NCBI GenBank assembly: GCA_028292825.1
Contig: JAQGLO010000067.1
Span: 1-41,668, forward strand
DNA from: Alphaproteobacteria bacterium
Lineage (GTDB): Bacteria; Pseudomonadota; Alphaproteobacteria; Micropepsales; Micropepsaceae
Reading direction: 5' to 3'
Length of the DNA stretch: 41,668 nt
Below, piece by piece: positions 1 through 8,057 of this stretch (position 1 is its first letter; every line of letters starts with the position of its first letter). A program made the translations under genes and the position numbers. Under the pieces are notes generated by a model. That model had not been told where the DNA came from, ran no database searches, and saw nothing but the letters and a program-made list of their open reading frames with translations.

Positions 1-215
1 AAGCCGCCGGCCAGCGTCACCTGCACCTGGATGCCGAAGCTGACCAGCAGCTCGGCCATGGCGCGCACATCGGCCAGGCGCGGCACATTGGTCAGGGTCA
101 GGGGCTCGGCCGTCAGGATCGAGGCCGCCATGAGCTTCAGGGCGGCGTTCTTGGCGCCGCTGATGGGGATTTCCCCCGCAAGGCGGTGGCCGCCCCGGAT
201 GCGAATTCTGTCCAT
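1..215 (-). CDS. murA: UDP-N-acetylglucosamine 1-carboxyvinyltransferase, N-terminal part
   Basis: MurA transfers enolpyruvate from PEP to UDP-GlcNAc in the cytoplasm, the first committed step of peptidoglycan synthesis. Only the first 71 codons lie in the window; the gene runs off the left edge. The translation begins [20 protein letters not shown] and continues with the family hallmark [12 protein letters not shown], which contains the conserved Lys-Asn of the substrate site. The family is about 420 residues, so roughly five sixths is missing because of the window edge, not because of truncation. The ATG at 213-215 matches the usual MurA start. A small conserved gene on the same strand lies 80 bp upstream. 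Confidence 0.93.
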   Translation of the reverse strand, partial: MDRIRIRGGHRLAGEIPISGAKNAALKLMAASILTAEPLTLTNVPRLADVRAMAELLVSFGIQVQVTLAGG

Positions 216-295
216 TTTATCCTTTGTGGCCCTGGAGGCTGGCGGGGTGTTGTAGCCCGCCCCGCACAGCGGCGGAAGCCGGACAAAAGGCAGGG

Positions 296-454
296 CTAGG
301 CTGACTTTTCGGGGGGCGTTTGCGGGGCCGGTTCCGGCGAATCGGCAGGCGACGGGGGACCGGGCTCAGGCGTCCTGGGGCCAGGGGGCTGCTTCCTGCG
401 CTTCAGGTTGGCGCGCAGCGCCTGGGCCAGCTTTTCGGGGGGGCGTTTGACCAT
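296..454 (-). CDS. Small basic, proline-rich protein upstream of murA
   Basis: A 52-codon frame starts with ATG at 452-454 and ends with TAG at 296-298. The protein has a basic N-terminal half ([15 protein letters not shown]) and a tail rich in Pro, Glu and Ser. Small proteins with a [13 protein letters not shown]-like core are common in alphaproteobacteria and often sit near murA. I know of no established function; nucleic-acid or ribosome contact through the Arg/Lys helix is only a guess. It is on the same strand as murA, 80 bp upstream, so co-transcription is plausible. The gene is short and overlaps a longer open frame on the plus strand, but the recognisable core and the position support it. 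Confidence 0.62.
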   Translation of the reverse strand: MVKRPPEKLAQALRANLKRRKQPPGPRTPEPGPPSPADSPEPAPQTPPEKSA

Positions 455-568
455 GGGAAAATCGAAAAGGGGCGCTTTCCTTCGCGGAATCCTTACGTTA
501 TAGCAGCGCTCCCTTGACCCACACGTCAGGTTAAGGGTTCGGCTGTAAGGTCCGGAAATACCACGGTT

Positions 569-643
569 GCCGTAGTAGCGTAGTGGTAGCGCAATCCCTT
601 GGTAAGGGATAGGTCGTGAGTTCGATTCTCACCTACGGCACCA
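569..643 (+). tRNA. tRNA-Thr (anticodon GGT)
   Basis: A complete cloverleaf can be drawn. The 7-bp acceptor stem GCCGTAG/CTACGGC pairs perfectly. The anticodon stem ATCCC/GGGAT encloses the loop TTGGTAA, giving anticodon GGT, which reads ACC/ACU threonine codons. The variable loop is AGGTC, the T stem is GTGAG/CTCAC with loop TTCGATT, the discriminator base is A, and CCA is encoded at 641-643. A long inverted repeat begins at the last base of the CCA. A diverged copy of the 3' half of a similar tRNA lies 0.85 kb downstream (1486-1525), suggesting this locus has served as an integration site. Confidence 0.96.
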
Positions 644-678
644 TTCATAAAGCCCCGCCGAGGCGAGGCTTTATGAAT
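643..678. terminator. Long inverted repeat directly after tRNA-Thr (probable bidirectional terminator)
   Basis: A perfect 12-bp inverted repeat, ATTCATAAAGCC and GGCTTTATGAAT, encloses a short centre that itself pairs CGCC with GGCG. It starts on the last base of the tRNA CCA and lies between tRNA-Thr and the 3' end of the minus-strand oxygenase gene, so it could end transcription from both sides. There is no run of T after the stem on either strand, so it is not a textbook intrinsic terminator. It could instead be a processing signal for the tRNA 3' end or part of an old recombination site. Confidence 0.55.
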
Positions 679-776
679 GACAAGCGGCCCCGCGCGACAG
701 CGCCTTGAGGGCCGCGCGTCAGGCGAAAACGCTGGCTTGGTCCCCCCATAAACAAAACAGCGCGCGCCCAGCCTGG

Positions 777-1394
777 TCAGTCGTCCACGAACTGGATGTT
801 GATCGCGAGCGAAATCCGCTCGTCCGCTCCGTGATGGGGATGCACCATATGGTCGACAAAGGCCGGAAACATCACCAGCATTCCCGGCTCGGGCGCGAAC
901 CGCATGGGATAGGCGCTGAACAGCGTCGCATGGCCGTTGAAGCCGGCCGCCGGCCGGGGATCGCGCAGCTCCAGCACACCGTCGGGCGCGCCCGGGCTGC
1001 CGGGGGGCGGCGCCTTCACATAATAGACCGCCGCCAGATGCTGCTGCGGATGGTTGTGCAGACTGTTGTAGTCGCCGGCCCGGTTCACATTGGCCCAGCC
1101 GGCCCTGCGGATCTTCAGTCTGACGGGGGCAGCCTGTCCGAAGGACACCAACTGCTGGATCGCGCGGTCCAGCTCCGCGGCCAGCTTCGCCACTTCGGGC
1201 TCCTGCCAGTCGAAGAGGTCCGGCTCCGACTGCCAGCCTCCGGTGTTGCTGACCCGAACGCCCGGCCCGGCCGCGGCGCGCGCCCGGACCGCTTTCTCCA
1301 GACCGGCATTGGTGACGGGATCGAGAAACTGCTTTCGCAGAAACAGCTGCGTGCCGAACATCACAGACAGGTCCGCGTCGAGCTTTACCAACAT
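777..1394 (-). CDS. TIGR02466-type 2-oxoglutarate/Fe(II) oxygenase family protein
   Basis: This is a 205-residue cytoplasmic protein resembling the TIGR02466 family of putative 2OG-Fe(II) dioxygenases; the substrate is unknown. Visible signatures are W100-A-N-V-N, then H113-N-H115-P with H119 and AAVYYVKAPP, and a C-terminal block with H182-M-V-H185 followed by ERISLAINIQF, whose Arg193 is the expected 2OG-binding Arg. Some of these His residues probably form the iron site. The open frame extends 18 codons further upstream; I chose the ATG at 1392-1394 because MLVKLDADLSVMFGT resembles family N-termini. The gene lies alone between tRNA-Thr and a tRNA-Thr-like 3' fragment, consistent with acquisition as an inserted segment. 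Confidence 0.8.
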   Translation of the reverse strand: MLVKLDADLSVMFGTQLFLRKQFLDPVTNAGLEKAVRARAAAGPGVRVSNTGGWQSEPDLFDWQEPEVAKLAAELDRAIQQLVSFGQAAPVRLKIRRAGWANVNRAGDYNSLHNHPQQHLAAVYYVKAPPPGSPGAPDGVLELRDPRPAAGFNGHATLFSAYPMRFAPEPGMLVMFPAFVDHMVHPHHGADERISLAINIQFVDD

Positions 1395-1485
1395 TGCCGC
1401 ACATCCCCAAAGCCGCCGCCGATACCATCGGCCAGCAATCCCCTCCAAGGCAACCCACCGTTGGTTCGGCTAGTGTGCGGGGCCC

Positions 1486-1525
1486 GGCAAGGGACAGGTC
1501 GTGGGTTCGTTTCCCACTTGCGGCA
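1486..1525 (+). pseudogene. Stray 3' half of a tRNA-Thr-like gene (candidate attachment-site remnant)
   Basis: Forty bases match the 3' half of the tRNA-Thr at 569-639 at 33 of 40 positions, from the middle of the anticodon loop to the discriminator A. The 3' side of the anticodon stem, the variable loop, and a T arm with compensated pairs (GTGGG/CCCAC) are intact. No matching 5' half, D arm or anticodon 5' strand is found upstream, and the CCA position reads GGC. Homology starting in the anticodon loop is typical of tyrosine-recombinase att sites in tRNA genes. Because the differences keep the stems paired, it probably derives from another tRNA-Thr isoacceptor rather than decayed from the intact neighbour. 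Confidence 0.72.
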
Positions 1526-1542
1526 GGCTTCTCAAAGCCACG

Positions 1543-2355
1543 CTACAACGCCCCCGGACGCACCATCGTCACCGCAGCAATGATCAGCTCCGCGACAATC
1601 AGGATGACGATCAGAAGCTCCAGCCGCGCCGATCGCGCAGTGTCCATCATGTCGGTGAAGGTCTCGGCGGCGCTGCCCAGCACCGTCATCTTGCCGTTCA
1701 GCAGCGTTCCCCGTTCCACGATTTCAAACTCGTCCTCCAGCCGCGCATAGAAGCGTTCCAGCTCGGGGCGCTCCCACAGGATCTCCGGCTTCTCGGCAAA
1801 GGCGATGCGGCCGGACACGCGGTGCTGCGCCAGCAATGCCGACCCGATCAGCTGCAGCAGCGCCTTGCGGTTCCGGGGGATGCGGCCGCTGACCGCCAGC
1901 GTGGTGGCGGCCGGCTCTATGGTGTCGAACACCGAAGCGGTTTCCCGTTCGTAATGCGCCAGCGCCACGCTCTTGGCCAGGATATCGGCCAGCACCAGGA
2001 TATGCGCGGCCGTCAGCTCCCGCACCTGCAGCGCGCCATTCGCCGCCAGGCCCTCTTCCTGGTCGGGCCGGACTTCAATGCCGATCCGCTCTTCTTCCCG
2101 GGGACCAGAATGGGCCTTTTCGGGTGCGATCTCGTCCAGCACCGCGCGCTCCTCGTCGCCGGACAGGCCGGCCAGCACCACCGCGCCATAGCGGAACACG
2201 ACGACATAGCCGTCGCCCTTGCGATAGGCGAAGGGCGCCGTGGAAATGACGCCGGTGTGTCCGGACCGGTCGACGGTCAGCCGGTCGCCCAGCAGGACCG
2301 CGCGGGCGGCGAGTCTTGTCGAGATGCTTGCTGTTTCCGTGGGGAGATTCGGCAT
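1543..2355 (-). CDS. RMD1/DUF155 family membrane-anchored protein
   Basis: A 270-residue protein of the RMD1/Sif2 (DUF155) family, whose members have one C-terminal membrane helix; the mitochondrial relatives affect organelle dynamics or translation, while bacterial roles are not established. Features seen are an N-terminal soluble half with KGDGYVVVFRYGAVVLAGL, the conserved helical region ALAHYERETASVFD, the segment LERFYARLEDEFEI, and a C-terminal hydrophobic helix LELLIVILIVAELIIAAVT. The ATG at 2353-2355 is preceded by AGGTGG at suitable spacing, better than an in-frame upstream start at 2418. The nearest gene upstream, the PQQ dehydrogenase, diverges, leaving a 256-bp intergenic region in which I see no clear operator or hairpin. 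Confidence 0.82.
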   Translation of the reverse strand: MPNLPTETASISTRLAARAVLLGDRLTVDRSGHTGVISTAPFAYRKGDGYVVVFRYGAVVLAGLSGDEERAVLDEIAPEKAHSGPREEERIGIEVRPDQEEGLAANGALQVRELTAAHILVLADILAKSVALAHYERETASVFDTIEPAATTLAVSGRIPRNRKALLQLIGSALLAQHRVSGRIAFAEKPEILWERPELERFYARLEDEFEIVERGTLLNGKMTVLGSAAETFTDMMDTARSARLELLIVILIVAELIIAAVTMVRPGAL

Positions 2356-2611
2356 TCGCCCACCTGACCTGATCGCCGGGCCCAGAGATAGTGTGCAACC
2401 GGCCTGATTTTGTGACAATCCCGGCGCGCGGTACCGCGTGGCCGCCCAGGCACGTCGCCGCCCGTCTGCCGCACCGCAGCGAACACAAAATTCCCTTAAA
2501 CCGCATGCAATGAACGCCGCCTGGGCCGCGACAACCGGTTACAGACACTTGCTTTTGTTCTGTGCTTAGATTGCCGCAAACGCCAACAATGGCCCCAGGG
2601 GAAGTGCGTAG

Positions 2612-4693
2612 ATGAGTTCGATTACCCGCAGAACGATGATGGCCGCCTCGTCGGCAGCCGCGCTTTTGAGCACCGGCCGCGTCTTCGCCCAGACCGCGAC
2701 AAAGCCCGCCGCACCTGCCAATACCGACTGGCTGCATTACGCCAACGACCTCGCCAGCACCCGCTACGCGCCGCTGGACCAGATCAACGCCTCCAATTTC
2801 GACCAGCTGGAAATGGCGTGGCGCTTCTCGACCAATGCACTGGGCCCGCGCCTGGATGCCGACTACCAGTCGACCCCGCTGGTGGTGAAGGGCCGCATCT
2901 ATTGCACCGCCGGCTTCCGCCGCGACGTCGTCTGCCTGGATGCCGCCACCGGCGAACTTTTGTGGATGCACACCCATGACGAAGGCGAGCGCACCGGTTC
3001 GCGCGGCGGCCCCGGCCTGGGCGTCGGCTACTGGACCGACGGCGCCGCCGAGCGCGTGATCTACTGCACCCGCGGTTACAGCATGTTCTCGCTGGACGCC
3101 AAGACCGGCCTGCCCGATCCCGCCTTCGGCACAAATGGCATGGTCGATCTGCGCCAGAACGACGACCAGACCATGGACCCCACGCGCGGCATCATCGGCA
3201 TCCACGCCCCGCCGCTGGTGGTCAACAATGTCATCGTGGTGGGTTCGGCCCCCACCGCCTTTTCCAAGGGCTATGTGCGCGGCTTCGATGTGAAGACCGG
3301 CACGCGCAAATGGATCTTCCACACCGTCCCCCAGAAGGGCGAGTTCGGTTACGACACCTGGACCAAGCCGGGCCAGGCCGAAGCCACCGGCAATACCGGC
3401 GCCTGGGCGCCGATGTCGGCCGATACCGAACTCAATCTCGTCTATCTGCCGGTCGAACTGCCGCCCACCGACATGCTGGGCGTCACCCGCGCCGGCAATG
3501 CGCTGTTCGCCGAAAGCCTGGTGGCGGTGGACATCGATACCGGGGTGCGCAAGTGGCACTATCAGATGATCCATCACGGCCTGTGGGACCGCGACGTTTC
3601 CTGTGCCGGAATCCTGTGCGACATCCCGCAGGGCGGCAAGATCATCAAGGCCATCGCCCAGCCCACGAAGCAGGGCTTTGTCTATGTGCTGGACCGCACC
3701 AACGGCAAGCCGGTCTGGCCGATCCCGGAAAAGCCCGTGAAGATTGGCAAGGTGCCGGGCGAAGCCTATTCGCCGACCCAGCCCTTCCCCTCCAAGCCGC
3801 CGGCGTTCGAGAAGCAGGGCGTCACCGAGGCCGATTTCGTGGACTTCACCCCCGCCATCAAGGCGCGCGCCATGGAGATCGCCAAACATTACACCTGGGG
3901 CGGGCTGTATGAACCGCCGGCGGTGGTCAGCGACACCATCTTCGGCACCCTCAATCTTCCGGGCCTGCAGGGCGGCGCCAATTGGCCGGGCGGCTCCTAC
4001 GATCCGGAGACGCACACCCTCTATATCTATTCCAAGAACCAGTTCGAGATCACCGGCATCTCGGTGGGCGCGGACGGCAAGATCACTCAGCGCGGCGGCC
4101 AGCCGGCGGCGGGCAGCGCCGATCCCAATGGCGGCGCCTTTGGCGGCATCGCCAGCCTGAAGGGCGCCAGCGGCCGTGGCCGCGGCTCGGTGGGTGCGGA
4201 CGGCATGCACGATCCCATCGTTCCGGGCATGATCTCGGTGGAAGGCCTGCCGCTGATGAAGCCGCCCTATGGCAGCATCACCGCCATCGATCTTGCCAAG
4301 GGCGACATCAGCTGGCGCGTCACCCATGGCGAGACCCCGGACGCGATCCGGAACCACCCGCTGCTGAAGGGCGTCACCATTCCCAAGACCGGCCAGGCCG
4401 GCATCCTGGGCACCCTCACCACCAAGGCGCTGGTGATCTGCGGCGATTGCGGCCTTTTCACCGACGAGCATGGCAAGAAGGGCGCGCGCCTGCGCGCCTA
4501 TGACAAGGCCAGCGGCAAGGAAGTGGGCGCGGTGTTCATGGACAAGGTGCAGACCGGCGCCACCATGACCTACATGCATCAGGGCAAGCAGTATCTGGTC
4601 TGCGCCATCGGCAGCAGCTTCGGCGCCGACCTGGTGGCGTTCGCACTGCCGGGCGCAGTGGGCGGCGCCCAGCCGATCCGCGAAGAGCGCTAG
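2612..4693 (+). CDS. Exported PQQ-dependent dehydrogenase, glucose-dehydrogenase (Gcd)-like
   Basis: A 693-residue periplasmic quinoprotein that should oxidise a sugar or alcohol using pyrroloquinoline quinone. It starts with a Tat signal (ITRRTMMAASSAAALL, cleavage near VFA-Q). The rest is an eight-blade propeller with W-motifs such as DAATGELLW and DVKTGTRKW. Family resemblance is to membrane glucose dehydrogenase: HHGLWDRDV around residue 326 matches the E. coli segment holding the catalytic Asp, followed by VLDRTNGKPVWPIPE. Unlike Gcd it lacks the N-terminal five-helix quinone-binding domain, so the electron acceptor must be another protein. AGGGGAAG precedes the ATG. The TAG stop overlaps the stop of the convergent permease gene by 4 bp. 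No pqq synthesis genes are in the window. Confidence 0.9.
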   Translation: MSSITRRTMMAASSAAALLSTGRVFAQTATKPAAPANTDWLHYANDLASTRYAPLDQINASNFDQLEMAWRFSTNALGPRLDADYQSTPLVVKGRIYCTAGFRRDVVCLDAATGELLWMHTHDEGERTGSRGGPGLGVGYWTDGAAERVIYCTRGYSMFSLDAKTGLPDPAFGTNGMVDLRQNDDQTMDPTRGIIGIHAPPLVVNNVIVVGSAPTAFSKGYVRGFDVKTGTRKWIFHTVPQKGEFGYDTWTKPGQAEATGNTGAWAPMSADTELNLVYLPVELPPTDMLGVTRAGNALFAESLVAVDIDTGVRKWHYQMIHHGLWDRDVSCAGILCDIPQGGKIIKAIAQPTKQGFVYVLDRTNGKPVWPIPEKPVKIGKVPGEAYSPTQPFPSKPPAFEKQGVTEADFVDFTPAIKARAMEIAKHYTWGGLYEPPAVVSDTIFGTLNLPGLQGGANWPGGSYDPETHTLYIYSKNQFEITGISVGADGKITQRGGQPAAGSADPNGGAFGGIASLKGASGRGRGSVGADGMHDPIVPGMISVEGLPLMKPPYGSITAIDLAKGDISWRVTHGETPDAIRNHPLLKGVTIPKTGQAGILGTLTTKALVICGDCGLFTDEHGKKGARLRAYDKASGKEVGAVFMDKVQTGATMTYMHQGKQYLVCAIGSSFGADLVAFALPGAVGGAQPIREER

Positions 4694-6174
4694 GTCTCCG
4701 GATCGCCGTCCGTTTCGGCCGCGTGCGTGACGATGTAGGACGGCGCGGCCGGCGCGAAGGGATGCGTGCCTTTCAGCAGGGTCCAGCCGATGCCCAACAA
4801 CAGCGCCAGCACCGGCAGGCCGATCAGGATGGTGTAGGTGCCGGCGGGATAATCCATCGCCATCAGCACGATCACGCCTGCGAGGAATAAAAGGGTCATC
4901 CAGGCCATGATGCGGCCGCCCGGCATGCGGAACGGCACCCGCGCGATCTCGCCCCGGTCCTGCGCGCCGCGCAGCTTCATCTGGCAGATCACGATGAAGG
5001 CCCATGTGGAAACCACGCCCACCGACGAGATGTTCAGCACGATCTCGAACACCTTGTTGGGGACATAATAGTTCAGCACCACGCCACCGGCATAAATGAC
5101 CAGCGTGACGAGGATGCCGCTGTAAGGCACCCCGTCGCGGCTCATTTTGGAAACATACTTCGGCGCCGATCCGCCCATCGCCAGGCTCCGCAGCACCCGC
5201 CCCGTGGAATAAAGCCCGGAGTTCAGGCTGGACAGCGCTGCGGTCAGCACCACGATGTTCATCACACTGCCGATGCCCGGCACGCCCAGCGAACTGAAGA
5301 AGGTGACAAAAGGCGAAGTCCCCGCCTTGTACGCCGTCCAGGGTAACAGCATCACCAGCAGCACCACCGAGCCGACATAGAACAGGCAGATGCGCCAGAT
5401 CACATTGTTGATGGCGCCGGGCAGCACGGCGCGGGGATTTTCCGCTTCCCCCGCCGCGGTGCCCACAATCTCGATCCCGGCATAGGCGAACACCACGCCC
5501 TGGATGATGATGACGGCATTGGTGATGCCATGCGGGAAGAAGCCGCCATTCTCGGTGATCATGTGCAGGCCGGGCACGGCGCCGGCCACCGGATGCCCCA
5601 GGCCAAGGATCAGCGTGCCGATCACCAGGAAGGAGATCAGGGCCGCGACCTTGACCAGCGAGAACCAGAATTCCAGCTCGCCGAAGAATTTCACCGCCAG
5701 CATGTTCATGCCGCCGACAAAGCCCAGCGCGATGGCGGCGAAGATCCACTGCGGCACACCGGCAAAGGCGCCCCAGTAATGCATGTAGAGCGCCACCGCC
5801 GTGATATCGACGATGCCGGCATGGGCCCAGTTGAGAAAGAACATCCAGCCGGTGACGAAGCTGGCCTTCTCCCCCAGGAATTCGCGCGAATAGGACACAA
5901 AGCTGCCCGCCGTGGGGCGGTACATCACCAGCTCGCCCAAGGCGCGCAGGACGAAGAAACTGAAGATGCCGCAGACGCCATAGACCAGCGCCAGCGCCGG
6001 ACCCGCGATCTGCAGCCGCGCGCCCGCCCCCAGGAAAAGCCCGGTGCCGATGGCGCCGCCGATGCCGATCATCTGGATCTGGCGGGGCTTCAGGGCCTGG
6101 TGGTAGCCCGTGTCATGGGATTTCAGCCATTGCTGCTTGGCCTTGCCCGCGTCCGTCGTGTCGTCCAGAGCCAC
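4690..6174 (-). CDS. ansP: Amino-acid permease of the APC/AAT family, L-asparagine permease-like
   Basis: A 494-residue inner-membrane transporter with 12 predicted helices. The N-terminal motif GIGGAIGTGLFLGAGARLQ and later blocks such as NWAHAGIVDITAVALYMHYWG, GVVFAYAGIEIVGTAAGE and LSSLNSGLYSTGRVLRSL are those of proton-coupled AAT permeases, closest in my recollection to AnsP. Substrate assignment within AAT is less certain than the family; D-serine/D-alanine/glycine or GABA permeases are alternatives. The start is GTG (6172-6174) with AAGGTGG just upstream. Its stop shares CTAG with the convergent dehydrogenase stop (4690-4693). Its start diverges from the second PQQ dehydrogenase across only 83 bp, so both promoters must lie there. 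Confidence 0.87.
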   Translation of the reverse strand: MALDDTTDAGKAKQQWLKSHDTGYHQALKPRQIQMIGIGGAIGTGLFLGAGARLQIAGPALALVYGVCGIFSFFVLRALGELVMYRPTAGSFVSYSREFLGEKASFVTGWMFFLNWAHAGIVDITAVALYMHYWGAFAGVPQWIFAAIALGFVGGMNMLAVKFFGELEFWFSLVKVAALISFLVIGTLILGLGHPVAGAVPGLHMITENGGFFPHGITNAVIIIQGVVFAYAGIEIVGTAAGEAENPRAVLPGAINNVIWRICLFYVGSVVLLVMLLPWTAYKAGTSPFVTFFSSLGVPGIGSVMNIVVLTAALSSLNSGLYSTGRVLRSLAMGGSAPKYVSKMSRDGVPYSGILVTLVIYAGGVVLNYYVPNKVFEIVLNISSVGVVSTWAFIVICQMKLRGAQDRGEIARVPFRMPGGRIMAWMTLLFLAGVIVLMAMDYPAGTYTILIGLPVLALLLGIGWTLLKGTHPFAPAAPSYIVTHAAETDGDPET

Positions 6175-6257
6175 AGTCCCACCTTGATGCGCAACGCCAG
6201 AACGATAGAGTATCGGCCATAAAGAACAACAAGCGCGAAACCGCGCGGGTGGGAAAC

Positions 6258-8048
6258 ATGGCGAAAAAGACCTGGCTCTGGCCGGCGATCGCGGCGCTGA
6301 TGGCGCTTGGCAGCGCAGCTTTCGGGCAGGCTGCCCTCAAGGGCGCCACCATCGCGCCGCATCCCCTGGCCGAATACACGCCCGTGACCGATGCCGTGCT
6401 GCGCGCGCCCGATCCCTCGGACTGGATCATGATGCGCGGCAATTACCAGGGCTGGGGATTTTCCACCCTGGACCAGATCAACAAGACCAATGTGAAAGGC
6501 CTGCAGCTGGCCTGGGCCCGCACCATGGAGCCCGGCATCAACGAGGCGGCGCCCATCGTCTACAAGGGCGTCATGTTCCTGGGCAATCCCGGCGATGTGG
6601 TGCAGGCGATCGACGCCAGGACCGGCGACCTGCTCTGGCAATACCGCCGCACGCTCCCGTCGATGACCGCCCTGCACAACAATTACTGGGGCCAGAGGAA
6701 GCGCAGCGTCTTTCTCTATGACGACAAGGTCTACACCCTCACATGGGACAATTTCCTGGTGGCGCTGGATGCCAGGACCGGCAAGGAGGTCTGGGAGACC
6801 GATCGCGGCGGCGACCTGCAGGCCACCAACACCAACGGGCCCATCGTGGTGAACGGCGTGGTGATCGCGGGCGCCAATTGCCAGGAAGCACCGTTCGGCT
6901 GCTATGTCACCGGCCATGACGCCAGGACCGGCAAGGAGCTGTGGCGCAACACTGTCATTCCCAAAAAGGGCGAGAAGGGCGACGAGACCTGGGGCGGCAT
7001 GCCGTTCGAGCAACGCTGGATGACCGGCGTGTGGGGACCCATCACCTATGATCCCGAACTGGACATGGCCTTCTACGGCTCCAGCGGCGTGGGACCGTCC
7101 GCCGATGTGCAGCGCGGCGTTCACGGCGTCGCCACCCTGGCGGGCACCAACACGCGCTATGCCATCGAGCCCAGGACCGGCCGCATCATCTGGCAGCACC
7201 AGGTTTTGCCGCAGGACAATTGGGACCAGGAATGCACCTTCGAGATGATTCCCATCACGACGAAAGTCGCGCCCGATGTGAAGGAGAAAGGCATGATGGC
7301 CATCGGCCGCCGCGCCGCATCCGCCTCCCGCAAGACGTTGACCGGCGTGCCGTGCAAGACCTCCATCCTGTGGAGCTTCGATGCGGCCAAGGGCGATTTC
7401 CTGTGGGCCAAGTCCACGGTGTTCCAGAACCTGGTCAACGGCATTGATGCCAAGGGCAAGGTGACGGTCAATCCCGACCAGCTGATGACCGACCTGCACA
7501 AGACCTATCACCAGTGCCCGACGCATTCGGGCGGCCGCGACTGGCCATTCAGCGCCTACAGCCCGCAGACCAACATGCTGTATGTGCAGCTGCAGAATCT
7601 CTGCACCGACTATGCCGTGCGCGCGGACAATATCCCCTCAAAGCCCAAGGACCAGTACAACACCAGCGGCAAGCCGATGATTGCCGACGGCTCGGTCAAT
7701 ATCGGGCGGCTGGACGCCATCTCGGTGGAAACCGGCAAGACGCTGTGGAGCTGGGAGACGCCGGCCTCGAACTATTCGCCGGTGCTGGCCACGGCGGGCG
7801 GCATCCTGTTCAACGGCGGCATGGACCGTTATTTCCGCGCCTTCGACCAGCAGGGCGGCAAGGTGCTGTGGCAGACCCGGCTGGGATCGCAGGTGTTCGG
7901 CACGCCGGTCACGTTCAGGATTGATGGCCGCCAGTATGTCGCGGTGGCGGCGGGCGGCGGCTACAACACCGTCTCGCCCACCCTGCGCCCCGACATCGAC
8001 CAGGTCAGCGGCGGCAACATGGTCTATGTCTTCGCGCTGCCGCAGTAA
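6258..8048 (+). CDS. Exported PQQ-dependent alcohol dehydrogenase-like quinoprotein
   Basis: A 596-residue quinoprotein of the methanol/ethanol dehydrogenase branch with a Sec signal (KKTWLWPAIAALMALGSAAFG). Several DARTGKELW-type W-motifs mark propeller blades. QDNWDQE around residue 323 is the usual place of the catalytic Asp, and HTSGGRDWPFSAYSP is recognisable as the family's G-xx-W-xx-xAYxP block (there the sequence reads THSGGRDW). The adjacent-Cys ring typical of PQQ alcohol dehydrogenases is absent; instead there is NCQ-x5-GC, two Cys seven residues apart. No haem motif is present, so an external cytochrome is needed. I chose ATG 6258 with GGGTGGGA upstream over an in-frame GTG nine bases earlier. 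Only 9 bp separate its stop from that of the convergent permease-kinase gene. Confidence 0.87.
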   Translation: MAKKTWLWPAIAALMALGSAAFGQAALKGATIAPHPLAEYTPVTDAVLRAPDPSDWIMMRGNYQGWGFSTLDQINKTNVKGLQLAWARTMEPGINEAAPIVYKGVMFLGNPGDVVQAIDARTGDLLWQYRRTLPSMTALHNNYWGQRKRSVFLYDDKVYTLTWDNFLVALDARTGKEVWETDRGGDLQATNTNGPIVVNGVVIAGANCQEAPFGCYVTGHDARTGKELWRNTVIPKKGEKGDETWGGMPFEQRWMTGVWGPITYDPELDMAFYGSSGVGPSADVQRGVHGVATLAGTNTRYAIEPRTGRIIWQHQVLPQDNWDQECTFEMIPITTKVAPDVKEKGMMAIGRRAASASRKTLTGVPCKTSILWSFDAAKGDFLWAKSTVFQNLVNGIDAKGKVTVNPDQLMTDLHKTYHQCPTHSGGRDWPFSAYSPQTNMLYVQLQNLCTDYAVRADNIPSKPKDQYNTSGKPMIADGSVNIGRLDAISVETGKTLWSWETPASNYSPVLATAGGILFNGGMDRYFRAFDQQGGKVLWQTRLGSQVFGTPVTFRIDGRQYVAVAAGGGYNTVSPTLRPDIDQVSGGNMVYVFALPQ

Positions 8049-8057
8049 CAGCCCTGC

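Noticed and set aside
1397-1525. A complete second tRNA gene, since GCCGCAC at 1396-1402 nearly complements the acceptor 3' strand
   Set aside because: There is no D arm or anticodon 5' strand and the distance is about 130 bases; only the 3' half is real.
2075-5749. Very long open frame (1224 codons) on the minus strand across the first PQQ dehydrogenase
   Set aside because: It is a high-GC shadow: composition is Arg/Ala/Gly/His-rich without motifs, and it lies opposite a clear PQQ dehydrogenase and across parts of two other recognisable genes.
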